NCBI GenBank assembly: GCA_035628395.1
Contig: DASPJX010000329.1
Location: 1-22,790, forward strand
Length of the DNA stretch: 22,790 nucleotides
Direction of reading: 5' to 3'
Origin: UBA4615 sp035628395
Lineage (GTDB): Bacteria; Pseudomonadota; Gammaproteobacteria; Burkholderiales; Burkholderiaceae_E
Both the position numbers and the translations under genes were made by a program. The stretch's first letter is position 1. Each line of letters starts with the position of its first letter. A model generated the notes under the pieces. That model was not told the DNA's origin and did no database searches. It worked only from the letters and a program-made list of their open reading frames with translations. This document shows, in pieces, positions 1 to 8,482 of this stretch.

Positions 1-302
1 TCCCTCCGAACCCGCGGCGCCGGCTCTCGGGGTCCGAATGGCCACCGCTCCGCGCATCGGCGATCCAACGCAGCCTCGTGCTGCGTGCCCTTGGGCCGAG
101 GTCGGACTGTCGGGTCGTCCGAGCACTGTCGGGTCGTTCGAGCGGAGCGCTCGCCGGACCGTGGCACCCGGCCGAGCCGCGTCGGACGGATCCCCGTCGC
201 CCCCGCATCGCATGCGCCGGCCCGTTCGCACCCGTTCACGGCGTCGCGCGGGTGCCGCGCCGTGGCATCCTCCACCGCGTCGACGCCCCCCGCTTGTCCT
301 TC
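1..302. other. Non-coding stretch upstream of the first kinase
   Basis: I see no convincing gene here. Frames stay open because of the high GC content, but their translations are rich in Arg, Pro and Ser and resemble no family. The stretch probably holds the promoter of the kinase that follows and possibly the end of an upstream transcription unit outside the window. The one clear structure is a 19-bp tandem duplication at 106-143, listed separately. No good -10/-35 pair was found. Confidence 0.4.
106..143. repeat. 19-bp tandem direct repeat
   Basis: Two adjacent copies, 106-124 and 125-143, differ at one base (C119 versus T138). Each begins ACTGTCGGGTCGT and ends CGAGC. A 19-bp period puts equivalent bases nearly two helical turns apart, which would suit cooperative binding of a regulator, but a simple local duplication is equally possible. 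It lies about 160 bp upstream of the chosen kinase start. Confidence 0.7.
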
Positions 303-2237
303 ATGGCACGAGAGCAGCCCAGGAACGGTCCCGACCTCCGCTCCCCCGAGGGACGCGCCTCGTCCACCGCGGTGCCCGACCCCCTCACCGCGCGGTTCGG
401 GGGGCTCGAGCGGATCCACCGCACCGCGCCCGTCGGTCTCGCGGTCCTCGACCGCGAGCTCCGCTTCGTCTGGATCAACGAGTGCCTGGCGCGCATCAAC
501 GGCGCCTCGGTCGAGGCGCATCTCGGGCGCACCGTGCGCGAGATGGTCCCGGCCCTCACCGACCAGGTCGACGCGATCATCCGGCGCATCGTCGAGACCG
601 GGACGCCGTGGCGCGACGTCGAGCTCGTCGGCGAGACGCCGGCCCAGCCGGGCGTCGTGCGCACCTGGCTCGAGCAGTGGCACCCGGTGCGGGACGACCG
701 CGACGCGATCGTCGGCGTCAGCATCGTCGTCGAGGACATCACCGAGCGACGCCGCCTCGAGCGGGAGAACGCGCGCCTGCTCGAGCAGGCGCGCGACTCG
801 GAATCGCGGCTGCGCAGCCTCGTCGATCACATGCCCGGCATCGCGGTGTTCGTCGTGGACCGGGAGCTGCGCTATCGCTACGTCGGGGGCCAGGGGCTCG
901 AGTCGGCCGGCGTGCGTCCGACGGACTTCCTGGGCCGGACGATCTTCGAGGCGCTGTCGCCCGACGTCGCCGCGCTCCACGCGGCGAACTACCGGCAGGC
1001 CCTGGCCGGTCACCCGTTCGTCCACGAGCACGTCTCGCACGGGCGGCACTTCGTCTCGCACGGCCGCCCGCTGCGCGACGCCGACGGCGAGGTGCGCGAG
1101 GCGATCGCCGTGTCGTTCGACATCACCGAGCGCAAGGCGGTCGAGCAGGCGCTCGCCGACAGCGAGCGGAGCTTCCGCAACATGGCGGATCACTCGCCGT
1201 CGATGGTGTGGGTCACCGACCCGACCGGCGCGTGCACCTACCTGAATCGCCAGTGGTACGTGTTCACCGGCCAGGACCAGGCCGAGGCCCTCGGGTACGG
1301 CTGGCTCGACGCCACGCATCCGGACGATCGCGCCGAGGCCGAGCGCGCCTTTCGCGCGGCGCATGCGGCGAGAGGTCCGTTCCTGGTCGAGTACCGGCTG
1401 AGGCGCTTCGACGGCGTCTACCGCTGGGCGATCGATTCCGCGGCGCCCCGGTTCGACGCGAACGGCGACTTCCTCGGCCACGTCGGCTCGGTGATCGACA
1501 TCACCGAGCGTCGCGAGGCCGAGGACGCGCTGCGCGAAGCGGACGCGCGCAAGGACGAGTTCATCGCGATGCTCGCGCACGAGCTGCGCAACCCGCTCGC
1601 GCCGGTCCGCACCGGGCTGCGCATCCTCGAGCGCGTGGAGCCGCTGACCGAGCGCGGCCGCGACACGCTGGCGATGCTGGAGCGTCAGACGCGGCAGATC
1701 CAGCGCCTGGTCGACGACCTGCTGGAGGTCTCGCGCATCAGCCGCGGCCAGATCGAGCTGCGACCCGAGATCGTCAGCGTCGGGGTCCTGTTCCACAACG
1801 CCGCCGACGCGGTCGCGCACGAATGCGAGACCCGACGCCAGACGCTGCTCGTGCGGGTGCCTCCCGCGCCGCTGCGCATCCATGCGGACCCGGTCCGTCT
1901 CGCCCAGGTGCTGGAGAACCTGCTGCTCAACGCCTGCAAGTACACGCCCGACGGCGGCGAGATCGCGCTGCAGGCGGAGAGCCTCCCGGACGCCGTCGAG
2001 ATCCGCGTGGTCGACAACGGCATCGGCATCGAGCCCGACCAGCAGGCGCGCCTGTTCGAGCTGTTCCACCAGATCGACCCGACCCTAGACCGCTCGAGCG
2101 GCGGCCTGGGGATCGGGCTCGCGCTGGTCAGGCGCCTCGTCGAGCTGCACGGCGGAACCGTGTCGGTGAGCAGCGCCGGACTCGGCCAGGGCTCGACCTT
2201 CACGGTGCGCCTGCCTCGGGGTGCGGTGCGGGTCTGA
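303..2237 (+). CDS. Cytoplasmic triple-PAS sensor histidine kinase
   Basis: This is a 644-residue sensor kinase with no transmembrane segment, so it probably senses a cytoplasmic signal. Three PAS/PAC units lie at about residues 37-150, 169-278 and 289-405; each ends with the DITER motif typical of a PAC. The HisKA domain has the H-box AHELRNPL with phospho-acceptor His426. The ATPase domain has the N-box around Asn543, the G1 box DNGIGI (571-576), an F-box LFELF and the G2 box GGLGIGL (600-606). There is no receiver at the C-terminus, although kinases with this H-box are often hybrids. The ATG at 303 was chosen because the upstream in-frame extension (from 78) looks non-coding; there is no clear Shine-Dalgarno, so the start is uncertain by tens of codons. 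No partner regulator lies next to it. Confidence 0.9.
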   Translation: MAREQPRNGPDLRSPEGRASSTAVPDPLTARFGGLERIHRTAPVGLAVLDRELRFVWINECLARINGASVEAHLGRTVREMVPALTDQVDAIIRRIVETGTPWRDVELVGETPAQPGVVRTWLEQWHPVRDDRDAIVGVSIVVEDITERRRLERENARLLEQARDSESRLRSLVDHMPGIAVFVVDRELRYRYVGGQGLESAGVRPTDFLGRTIFEALSPDVAALHAANYRQALAGHPFVHEHVSHGRHFVSHGRPLRDADGEVREAIAVSFDITERKAVEQALADSERSFRNMADHSPSMVWVTDPTGACTYLNRQWYVFTGQDQAEALGYGWLDATHPDDRAEAERAFRAAHAARGPFLVEYRLRRFDGVYRWAIDSAAPRFDANGDFLGHVGSVIDITERREAEDALREADARKDEFIAMLAHELRNPLAPVRTGLRILERVEPLTERGRDTLAMLERQTRQIQRLVDDLLEVSRISRGQIELRPEIVSVGVLFHNAADAVAHECETRRQTLLVRVPPAPLRIHADPVRLAQVLENLLLNACKYTPDGGEIALQAESLPDAVEIRVVDNGIGIEPDQQARLFELFHQIDPTLDRSSGGLGIGLALVRRLVELHGGTVSVSSAGLGQGSTFTVRLPRGAVRV

Positions 2238-2356
2238 CCTCGCCTCCCGTGAGCGTCGTCCCCACCCGTAGGGCCCCGCGTCGAGGACGCCGGGCCGCAG
2301 GCGCGCCACCCCCGCGTACCCTTCAGCGACCCTCACCGTGAAGGACACGTCAGACG

Positions 2357-2812
2357 ATGACCACCGACACCCGCCTCGTGGGCACCTGGAGCCTGGAGCG
2401 ATTCGAGATCGAGTTCCAGGAGGACGGCCGCCGCGAGCCGTCGCTCGGCGCACGGCCCAGCGGTCGGTTCATGTTCACCGCCGACGGCTGGACGTCGTCG
2501 GTCATCGCGGCCGAGGACCGGCGCGCCGGCTCGACCGACGCCGAGCTCGCCGCGCTGATGCGCTCGCTGATCGCGCTGTCGGGGCGCTGGGCCGTCGACG
2601 GGAACCGGCTGACGATCGACGTCGACATCTCCTGGAACCAGGCCTGGACCGGCGGTCGACAGGAGCGGTTCCTCGAGTTCCGCGACGACCGGCTCGACAT
2701 CTCGACCGCCTGGATGCCGTCGCCCTGGCACCCCGGCGGCCCGATCGTGAGGGTCGTCCTCGGATGGGTGCGGTCCCCGTCGGCCTGCGCGGAGGGATCG
2801 GCCGGCGGATGA
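2357..2812 (+). CDS. Lipocalin-like domain protein
   Basis: This is a 151-residue soluble protein. It opens with LVGTWSL, the usual start of the first strand in the lipocalin-like family (Pfam Lipocalin_5 type), followed by a G-R-F-M-F-T-A-DG stretch and a second strand-rich half with a GRWAVDGNRLTIDVD pattern. Members are small beta-barrels of about 130-150 residues, mostly of unknown ligand, so no substrate can be given. The ATG at 2357 is preceded by AAGGA at 2341-2345. That AAGGA lies in the right arm of a small hairpin (CCTTCA at 2320-2325 with TGAAGG at 2339-2344), which could mask the ribosome site. The gene stands alone between the kinase and the convergent SDR gene. There is no signal peptide. 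Confidence 0.75.
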   Translation: MTTDTRLVGTWSLERFEIEFQEDGRREPSLGARPSGRFMFTADGWTSSVIAAEDRRAGSTDAELAALMRSLIALSGRWAVDGNRLTIDVDISWNQAWTGGRQERFLEFRDDRLDISTAWMPSPWHPGGPIVRVVLGWVRSPSACAEGSAGG

Positions 2813-2829
2813 GCCGGTGCGATCGACGC

Positions 2830-2866
2830 GAGGCCGCGCGCCGCGGGCCGTCCCCGCGCGGACCTC
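2830..2866. terminator. Hairpin between convergent genes, possible bidirectional terminator
   Basis: GAGG-CCGCGC (2830-2839) pairs with GCGCGG (2856-2861) and CCTC (2863-2866), with one bulged A at 2862. The stem is about 10 bp of mostly G-C pairs around a 16-nt loop. It sits in the 63-bp gap between the lipocalin-like gene and the SDR gene, which converge. There is no T tract on either side, so intrinsic termination is unproven. Confidence 0.3.
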
Positions 2867-2875
2867 GATCCCGGG

Positions 2876-3754
2876 TCAGGCGACCGGAGGCGATCCCGGC
2901 CCCGCCGCCGCCGCCCGCCTCGACGCCAGCTCCCGCCGGCTGCCGAGCACCACCGGGGACAGCCGCCCTCCCCCGTCGCAGTCGATCTCCGCACCGTTGA
3001 CGAACGACGCCTCGTCGCCGCACAGGAACGCGACGAGCGCCGCCACCTCGTCGGGCCGCCCCAGACGGCGCGCGGGCGCGAGCGAGACCGCGTCGTCGCG
3101 CAGCTCGGCGGGCATGCTCCGCACGGCCGGCGTGTCGATCAGGCCGGGCAGCACCGCATTGCAGGTGATGCCGTCGCGCGCGTGCTCGAGCGTGACGTTG
3201 CGCGTGAGCCCGAGCAGCCCCGACTTGGTGGCCGAGTAGCCGGACTGGTGGATCAGCCCGCCGCGCGCCGCGACCGACGACACGTTGACGATGCGCCCCC
3301 AGCCGGCCTCGAGCATGCCCGGCAGCACCGCCCGGATCAGCAGCATCGGCGCGGTGAGGTTGACGTCGATCTCGTGCCGCCAGGCCTGCGGGTCGATCCG
3401 GCGCAGCGGCGCGACCTGCGCGGTGAGCCCGGCGTTGTTCACGAGCCCGAGCACCGGGCCGAGCGACGACGCGAGCTCGGCGACGGCCGCCTCCAGCGCC
3501 TCGGCATCGGCCAGGTCGCAGCGCAGCGCGCGGCTTCGCGCGCCCCGGTCGGCCAGATCGCCAGTGAGCTCGGCGGGCACGTCGACGCGGTCGAGGAGCG
3601 CCAGGTCCCAGCCCGCAGCGGCGAGCCGCCGCGCGATCGCGCCGCCGATGCTGCCCGCCGCGCCGGTGACGAGCGCGACCCGCCGCGCCGCGGGGCCGGC
3701 CTGCTGCCGGGCGGACTCGCCGGGCGTCGCGCCCGCGCGTCTCGGTTCGGTCAT
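2876..3754 (-). CDS. Short-chain dehydrogenase/reductase (SDR)
   Basis: This is a 292-residue classical SDR, an NAD(P)-dependent oxidoreductase; the substrate cannot be read from sequence. The Rossmann nucleotide motif TGAAGSIG starts at residue 30. NNAG is at 106-109, and the catalytic Ser160, Tyr173 and Lys177 sit in NVSS and the YSATK motif. The C-terminal CDGGG (259-263) matches the end of the fold. Asp55 after the second strand (LALLDR) hints at NAD rather than NADP preference, which is an inference. A 24-residue hydrophilic leader precedes the core and about 25 Ala/Arg/Pro-rich residues trail it. The ATG at 3754 has a GGAG about 10 bp upstream. The LysR gene lies 184 bp upstream in the same orientation, so regulation by it is possible but not shown. 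Confidence 0.88.
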   Translation of the reverse strand: MTEPRRAGATPGESARQQAGPAARRVALVTGAAGSIGGAIARRLAAAGWDLALLDRVDVPAELTGDLADRGARSRALRCDLADAEALEAAVAELASSLGPVLGLVNNAGLTAQVAPLRRIDPQAWRHEIDVNLTAPMLLIRAVLPGMLEAGWGRIVNVSSVAARGGLIHQSGYSATKSGLLGLTRNVTLEHARDGITCNAVLPGLIDTPAVRSMPAELRDDAVSLAPARRLGRPDEVAALVAFLCGDEASFVNGAEIDCDGGGRLSPVVLGSRRELASRRAAAAGPGSPPVA

Positions 3755-3774
3755 CCGCTGCTCCGGGGTGATGT

Positions 3775-3797
3775 CGGCGATGGGCCGATGATCGCCG
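3775..3797. promoter_or_regulatory. Operator-like inverted repeat before the SDR gene
   Basis: CGGCGAT (3775-3781) and ATCGCCG (3791-3797) form a perfect 7-bp inverted repeat with a 9-bp centre. The dyad spans 23 bp and ends about 20 bp upstream of the SDR start codon. Size and position fit an operator for a dimeric regulator, but GC-rich DNA often gives such dyads by chance. Confidence 0.3.
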
Positions 3798-3938
3798 AGC
3801 CCGCGCCCCGGCGACGGCGGACGGGACGCCGCGTGGAACGGCGACGCGCGTCCGGCCGGTCGGGCCGGCGCGGGCCGTCCAGGCCCCCGGGAGCCGCCCG
3901 GTCCGGCGCGGCCCGGCCGCTCCGTCGCCGGCAGGCCG

Positions 3939-4847
3939 TCATCCGGTGATGATCGGCCTCAGCGCGTCGATCTCGTCGACGACGAAGTCGAAGAGCGCGG
4001 CGACGCGCGGCGTGCGCCGCAGCTCGGGCGTGGTCAGCACGCGCCACATCCGCGCGAGCTCGGGGATCGGTCCGAGCACGCGCACGAGCTCCGGCTCGGC
4101 GTCGCCCAGCGCGGTCGGCAGCGGCGCGAGGCCCACGCCCGAGCGCGCCGAGGAGACCAGCCCGAGCACGCTGCCGTTGCGCGCGACGAAGCTCGCGTCG
4201 GGCGCGACCGAGCGCAGCCAGGTCGCGGTGCGGTGCCCCGCCATCGAGTCGTCGAGGCCGATCAGCGCGTGCGAGGCGAGCTCGGCGACGCTCGCGGGCC
4301 GGCCGTGCCGCTCGACGTAGTCGCGGCTGCCGTAGACGGCCCACAGCGAGTCGCCGATCCGCCGCCCCACCAGCCCCTCGTCGTCGGTGTCGCCCGAGCG
4401 CAGCGCGACGTCGACCTCGCCCTTCGCGAGGTCCAGGTAGCGGTCGCTCGCGACGAACTCGATGCGCAGCCGCGGATGCCTCGCGTGGAACCGGTCGATC
4501 AGCCCCGCCCGGGTCATCCGCACCACGATCGGCTCGGGGCAGGTCACGCGGACCACGCCGATCGCCTCGCGGCTGCGCACGGCGACCTCGCGCGCGAACG
4601 TCTCGACCGCCCGGTCGACCCGCTCGGCATGCTCGAGCATCGACTCGCCGAAGCCCGTCAGCCGGTAGCCGGTGGGCGTGCGCCGGGCGAGCGGCTGGCC
4701 GACGGCCCGCTCCAGCGCCGCCAGCCGCCGCTGCACCGTCGACGGATCGACGCGCAGCGCGCGCCCCGCGGCGATCGTGCTGCCGTGGCGGGCGATCGCG
4801 ACGAAGCACTTCAGGTCGTCCCAGTCCAGCCGCGCGGCGTCCTGCAT
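3939..4847 (-). CDS. LysR-family transcriptional regulator
   Basis: This is a 302-residue protein of standard LysR length. The N-terminal winged helix-turn-helix is at about residues 9-67 (WDDLKCFVAIARHGS, then AAGRALRVDPSTVQRRLAALE), and a periplasmic-binding-protein-like effector domain covers about 95-297. The pattern VDPSTVQRRLAALE is typical of the subgroup often acting as repressor or activator of neighbouring genes; the co-inducer is unknown. The ATG at 4847 is preceded by a purine-rich GGAAGGGGGA and GCAGGA on the minus strand. It is divergent from the cupin and methyltransferase pair across a 108-bp gap, the classical layout for a LysR regulator and its targets, so those genes are the first guess for its regulon; the SDR gene downstream is the second. 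Confidence 0.92.
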   Translation of the reverse strand: MQDAARLDWDDLKCFVAIARHGSTIAAGRALRVDPSTVQRRLAALERAVGQPLARRTPTGYRLTGFGESMLEHAERVDRAVETFAREVAVRSREAIGVVRVTCPEPIVVRMTRAGLIDRFHARHPRLRIEFVASDRYLDLAKGEVDVALRSGDTDDEGLVGRRIGDSLWAVYGSRDYVERHGRPASVAELASHALIGLDDSMAGHRTATWLRSVAPDASFVARNGSVLGLVSSARSGVGLAPLPTALGDAEPELVRVLGPIPELARMWRVLTTPELRRTPRVAALFDFVVDEIDALRPIITG

Positions 4848-4877
4848 TCCTGCGTCCCCCTTCCGCGATCTTGCGCC

Positions 4878-4906
4878 TTATGCGGCGGGTCCGCGCGACC
4901 TAGTCT
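4878..4906 (+). promoter_or_regulatory. Weak candidate promoter for the cupin-methyltransferase pair
   Basis: A TAGTCT at 4901-4906 could be a -10 element, with a poor -35 (TTATGC, 4878-4883) at 17-bp spacing. It lies in the 108-bp divergent region where a LysR binding site would also be expected. The match is weak, and activation by the LysR protein would explain a poor -35. Confidence 0.2.
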
Positions 4907-4955
4907 CGTTCCATCGACCCGCGACCGCGGGCCGACCCGATCCGGAGGAATCGCG

Positions 4956-5333
4956 ATGCCCAGGATGCCCTTCTTGCTGCTGCTCGCGCTGGCGACGCCC
5001 GCCGCGCAGGCCCACGACCCCGTCGCCTCCGACGGCGACAAGTACCGCGTCGTGCTGGAGAACGACCGGGTGCGCGTGCTCGCGTACGACGACCGGCCCG
5101 GCGAGACGACGCGGCGGCACGTCCATCCGTCGATGGTGGTCATCGCCATCGAGCCGTTCCGGCGACGCATCCGTCTCGCCGACGGGCGCACGATGGAGCG
5201 GGCGTTCCGGGCGGGCGACGTGCTGTACTCGGCCGGCGAGACGCACGTCGGGGAGAACGTCGGCACCACGCCGACCCGCGCGATCCTGGTCGAGCTGAAG
5301 GACGGCACGACCGTCCGCACCGGGGAGCGCTGA
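4956..5333 (+). CDS. Exported cupin-fold protein
   Basis: This is a 125-residue protein. A hydrophobic N-terminus (PFLLLLALATPAAQA) looks like a Sec signal peptide with cleavage after Ala19, so the mature protein would be periplasmic. The mature part is a single cupin: RHVHPSM gives His55 and His57, and the second motif region has GDVLYSAGETHVGEN with Glu95, His97 and Glu100 as possible metal ligands. Small cupins of this kind bind a metal but have varied functions, so no reaction is assigned. The ATG at 4956 has a strong GGAGGA at 4944-4949. The stop codon is followed 2 bp later by the methyltransferase start, so the two genes almost certainly share an mRNA. Confidence 0.78.
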   Translation: MPRMPFLLLLALATPAAQAHDPVASDGDKYRVVLENDRVRVLAYDDRPGETTRRHVHPSMVVIAIEPFRRRIRLADGRTMERAFRAGDVLYSAGETHVGENVGTTPTRAILVELKDGTTVRTGER

Positions 5334-5335
5334 GC

Positions 5336-6202
5336 ATGGACCCGACGACGGACCCCGAGGGCTTCAAGGCCGCGACCCGCGCGCAGTGGGACCGCTGCGC
5401 GGCGGGCTGGGACGCGCACGGGCCGGAGATCCGGCTCTGGCTGCGCGAGGCGACCGACCGGATGCTGGACGAGGCGGGCGTGGCCCCGGGCGCCGCGGTG
5501 CTCGACGTGGCGGCCGGCGCCGGCGACCAGACGCTCGACGCCGCGGCCCGGGTCGGGCCCACCGGACGGGTGCTCGCGACCGACCTGTCGCCCGCGCTGG
5601 TCGAGCTGGCGGCCGCCGCCGCCCGCCGCGCCGGGCATGCGAACGTGTCGGCCCGCGTCTCGGACGCCGAGTCGCTCGACCTCGAGCCCGGCTCGTTCGA
5701 CGCGGCCGTCTGCCGGCTCGGGCTGATGCTGATGCCCGCCCCGCTGCGCGCGCTGCGCGGCATCCGTGCCGCCCTGCGCCCGGGCGGGCGGGCGTGCGCC
5801 GTGGTCTTCGGCGCGCCGCGCGGCAATCCGTGCATCGGCGCCGTCGTCTCGACCGCGCTGCGCCGCGCCGGCCTGCCGCCGCCCGATCCGGCCGCGCCCG
5901 GCACGCTGTCGAGCCTCGGCGCCCCGGGCCGGCTCGCCGCGCTGTTCGGGGAGGCCGGCTTCGACGACGTGCGCGCGGGGACGATCGACGCACCGTTCCG
6001 GCTGCCGTCGGCGCGGCACTACCTCGACTTCGTGCGCACCTCGGCGAGCCCGGTGCGGCGGATCCTGGCCGGGCTGGCGCCGGCCGAGGCCGAGGCGGCA
6101 TGGGCCGAGATGGAGGAGCGCCTGCGCGCGTTCGAGACCGCCGACGGCTGGGTCGGACCGAACGAGCTCGCCTGGGCGTCGGGACGGCGTCCGGTCGCCT
6201 GA
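5336..6202 (+). CDS. Class I SAM-dependent methyltransferase
   Basis: This is a 288-residue soluble methyltransferase. Motif I is LDVAAGAGDQT (56-66), the acidic residue for the SAM ribose is in ATDLS (Asp83), and Asp110 follows the next strand as expected for adenine contact. An N-terminal WDRCAAGWD segment and the post-motif LRPGGR (147-152) resemble UbiE/Methyltransf_11 type enzymes acting on small molecules. The methyl acceptor cannot be inferred. It starts 2 bp after the cupin gene and ends before a GC-rich hairpin, so it is the last gene of a two-gene unit divergent from a LysR gene. An alternative label such as UbiE is not justified, because the quinone-specific context is missing. Confidence 0.85.
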   Translation: MDPTTDPEGFKAATRAQWDRCAAGWDAHGPEIRLWLREATDRMLDEAGVAPGAAVLDVAAGAGDQTLDAAARVGPTGRVLATDLSPALVELAAAAARRAGHANVSARVSDAESLDLEPGSFDAAVCRLGLMLMPAPLRALRGIRAALRPGGRACAVVFGAPRGNPCIGAVVSTALRRAGLPPPDPAAPGTLSSLGAPGRLAALFGEAGFDDVRAGTIDAPFRLPSARHYLDFVRTSASPVRRILAGLAPAEAEAAWAEMEERLRAFETADGWVGPNELAWASGRRPVA

Positions 6203-6220
6203 GCCGTCGCGCTCGCGGAG

Positions 6221-6239
6221 GCCGCGCGACGCGCGCGGC
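6221..6239. terminator. GC hairpin between convergent genes
   Basis: GCCGCGCG (6221-6228) and CGCGCGGC (6232-6239) form a perfect 8-bp stem with a 3-nt loop in the 60-bp gap between the converging methyltransferase and kinase genes. There is no T tract, so this may be a rho-assisted or bidirectional terminator. Confidence 0.4.
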
Positions 6240-6262
6240 GAAGCGGGCATCCGCGCGGCCGT

Positions 6263-8482
6263 CTACGGCGACGGTCCCTCGCCCGTCCCGACGGTCCCGA
6301 CCGGCGCGTCCAGCGGCAGCTCGACCACGAAGCGGGCGCCGCGGCCGATGCCGCCGCTGTGCGCCTCGACCCGGCCGCCGTGCAGCGCGACGAGATGCGA
6401 CACCAGCGCGAGGCCGATGCCGAGCCCGCTGTCGGGACGGTCGTCGGTCGCGTCCTCCTGCGCGAAGGTCTCGAACGCGTGCGGCAGGAACGCGGGATCG
6501 ATGCCGCGGCCGTCGTCCTCGACCTCGATCCGCAGCAGGCCCTCCCGCGCGGACGCCGACAGCCGCACCCGCCCGCCGTCGCGCCCGAACTTGATCGCGT
6601 TGGCGAGCAGGTTGCAGACGACCTGCTCGAGCCGCACGCGATCGCCGCGGATCCGCGGCAGCCCCGGCTCGAGCCGCGTCTCGATCGACTGGCCGCGGGC
6701 GTCCGCGAGATGGCGCAGCGACTCGACGGCCGTCGCGACGATCTCCGGCGGCGACACCGCCTCCGGCTTCAGCGCGATCTTGCCGAGGCTCACCCGCGAC
6801 ACGTCGAGCAGGTCGTCGACCATGCGCACGACGCGCCCGAGCTGGTGACGCATCATCTGCCGCACCTGGCGCGCCTGCTCGCCCTCGGGAACGCGATCGA
6901 GCACGCGCAGGCCGTTGACCAGCGGCGACAGCGGGTTGCGCAGCTCGTGCGCGAGCATCGACAGGAACCGGTCCTTGCGCTCGTCGGCGAGCCGCAGCGC
7001 GCGCTCGGCGCGACGGATCGCGGTGACGTCGGTCGCCACCACGCTCGCCCCGCCGGTCGCCCCGTCCGCCTCGCGCAGCGGCGCCACCACGACCTGCCAG
7101 ATCCGCGCGTCGCCGTCGCGGCCCTCCACCTCCACGGCCGCCGTGCGGCCCTCGTCGATCGCCGCGCACAGCGCGTCGACCAGCGCACGCGGCAGGCCGG
7201 CCCCGCCCTGCGCCCCGTCGCGTCCGCCGAAGGCCTGGTCCCAGACCGCGTTCGATCGCCGGTAGCGCAGCGCCGCGTCGACCACGCACAGGCCCACCGG
7301 CGCGTCCCGGTAGAGCGCGGCGAGCTCGCCGAGCAGCCGCTGCGCGCGCTCGAGCGCCTCGCCCGTCACCTCGTGCATCGCCGCGCGGACGGTCGCGACC
7401 TCGACCGGGTCGCGGTCGCGCGAGGTCGTCGCCTGCACCGCGCGTCCGGCCCGCAGGTCGGAGGCGACCCGCGCGAGGTCGCTGAACGGCCGCACGAGCA
7501 TGCCGGTGACCGCCCAGCCGATCGCCGCCGCGGCCAGCCCGAGCACCGCGCCGCCGACCAGGAACAGGTCGCGCAGCCGCCGGGCCTCGACCAGCACCAC
7601 CGCGGTCGGCTGGCGAACGAGCACGCGCCAGCCGAGGCCGCGGAACGCGCCCGACGCGAAGGTCGCCGCCTCGGCGGTCAGGTACTCGGCGCCGTCGGCC
7701 CACGCGCCGGCGCCCGCGGGCGGTCGGTCGCCGACGAGCCGGGCGAGCGGCGTGCCCATCGGCACCGACGGCACCGGGGGCAGCACCACCGCACCGGCGG
7801 TGTCGACCAGCAGGATCTCGACGCGGCGGCCCGCCGCGATCGGCTCGAGCACCCGGTCGCGCAGCGCGTGCGCCCACTCCCAGCTCAGGTGCGAGGCGAG
7901 CACGCGGAACGGGACGCCGTCGGCCCCGCGGATCGGGGCGGCCGCGTCGAGGAAGCGCAGCGGCTCGCCGCTCGCCGGCCGGGGCAGCAGGCTCGCGAGC
8001 CGCACCGCGTCGTGGACGTCGGCGACGAAGAGCCCCCGTCGGCCCTCCTCGAAGACCGGCCGCCCGGACGCGCGGCCGCCCTCGAAGATGCCGCCGGTCG
8101 CGGCGATCACGGTCTCGGACGCGGCGTCGATCACCGACACGTGGGCGAACTCGGGATACACGCGCTGGATCGCCTCGAGCGCCTCGCGCATCCGCCCGGG
8201 CGACGAGCCCGGATCGGTGAACACCGGGTGCGTCGCCTGCAGCTCGATCTCCCGCACGAACCGGTCCATGCCGAACGACAGCTCGCGGGCGGTCTGGCGC
8301 GCGAGCGTCTCGATGCCCTGTCGCGCGCCGTCGAGCATCGCGTCGCGCACGAACGCGCTCATCGCGAGCGCGAGCACCACCGACGCACCGATCATCAGCG
8401 CCGCGAGCGCGAGGCCGATCCGTCCGCGCAGGCTGCGCGGCGGCGTCCAGGGCGGAACCGGGCGGAGGACGGTCCTTGGCAT
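6263..8482 (-). CDS. Membrane sensor histidine kinase (Cache-like, HAMP, PAS)
   Basis: This is a 739-residue inner-membrane sensor kinase. Order: TM1 about 21-43; a periplasmic region of about 260 residues resembling a double Cache sensor, including a SWEWA segment; TM2 about 306-329; HAMP; PAS about 367-490; HisKA with H-box AHELRNPL and phospho-acceptor His512; and an ATPase domain with N-box near Asn628, DDGRGI near 656-661 and GLGIGL at 686-691. There is no receiver domain. The ATG at 8482 was preferred over an in-frame GTG at 8545 because the extra 21 residues are only Arg/Pro/Ala-rich; neither has a good Shine-Dalgarno. It is divergent from the next kinase, which shares its catalytic subfamily. 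A probable partner is the receiver gene at 10616 or the one at 13040, which is inference. The signal is unknown. Confidence 0.9.
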   Translation of the reverse strand: MPRTVLRPVPPWTPPRSLRGRIGLALAALMIGASVVLALAMSAFVRDAMLDGARQGIETLARQTARELSFGMDRFVREIELQATHPVFTDPGSSPGRMREALEAIQRVYPEFAHVSVIDAASETVIAATGGIFEGGRASGRPVFEEGRRGLFVADVHDAVRLASLLPRPASGEPLRFLDAAAPIRGADGVPFRVLASHLSWEWAHALRDRVLEPIAAGRRVEILLVDTAGAVVLPPVPSVPMGTPLARLVGDRPPAGAGAWADGAEYLTAEAATFASGAFRGLGWRVLVRQPTAVVLVEARRLRDLFLVGGAVLGLAAAAIGWAVTGMLVRPFSDLARVASDLRAGRAVQATTSRDRDPVEVATVRAAMHEVTGEALERAQRLLGELAALYRDAPVGLCVVDAALRYRRSNAVWDQAFGGRDGAQGGAGLPRALVDALCAAIDEGRTAAVEVEGRDGDARIWQVVVAPLREADGATGGASVVATDVTAIRRAERALRLADERKDRFLSMLAHELRNPLSPLVNGLRVLDRVPEGEQARQVRQMMRHQLGRVVRMVDDLLDVSRVSLGKIALKPEAVSPPEIVATAVESLRHLADARGQSIETRLEPGLPRIRGDRVRLEQVVCNLLANAIKFGRDGGRVRLSASAREGLLRIEVEDDGRGIDPAFLPHAFETFAQEDATDDRPDSGLGIGLALVSHLVALHGGRVEAHSGGIGRGARFVVELPLDAPVGTVGTGEGPSP

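Noticed and set aside
78..302. N-terminal extension of the triple-PAS kinase from an ATG at 78
   Set aside because: The 75 extra residues are Arg/Pro-rich, contain the translated tandem repeat and show no domain; the ATG at 303 comes directly before the first PAS region.
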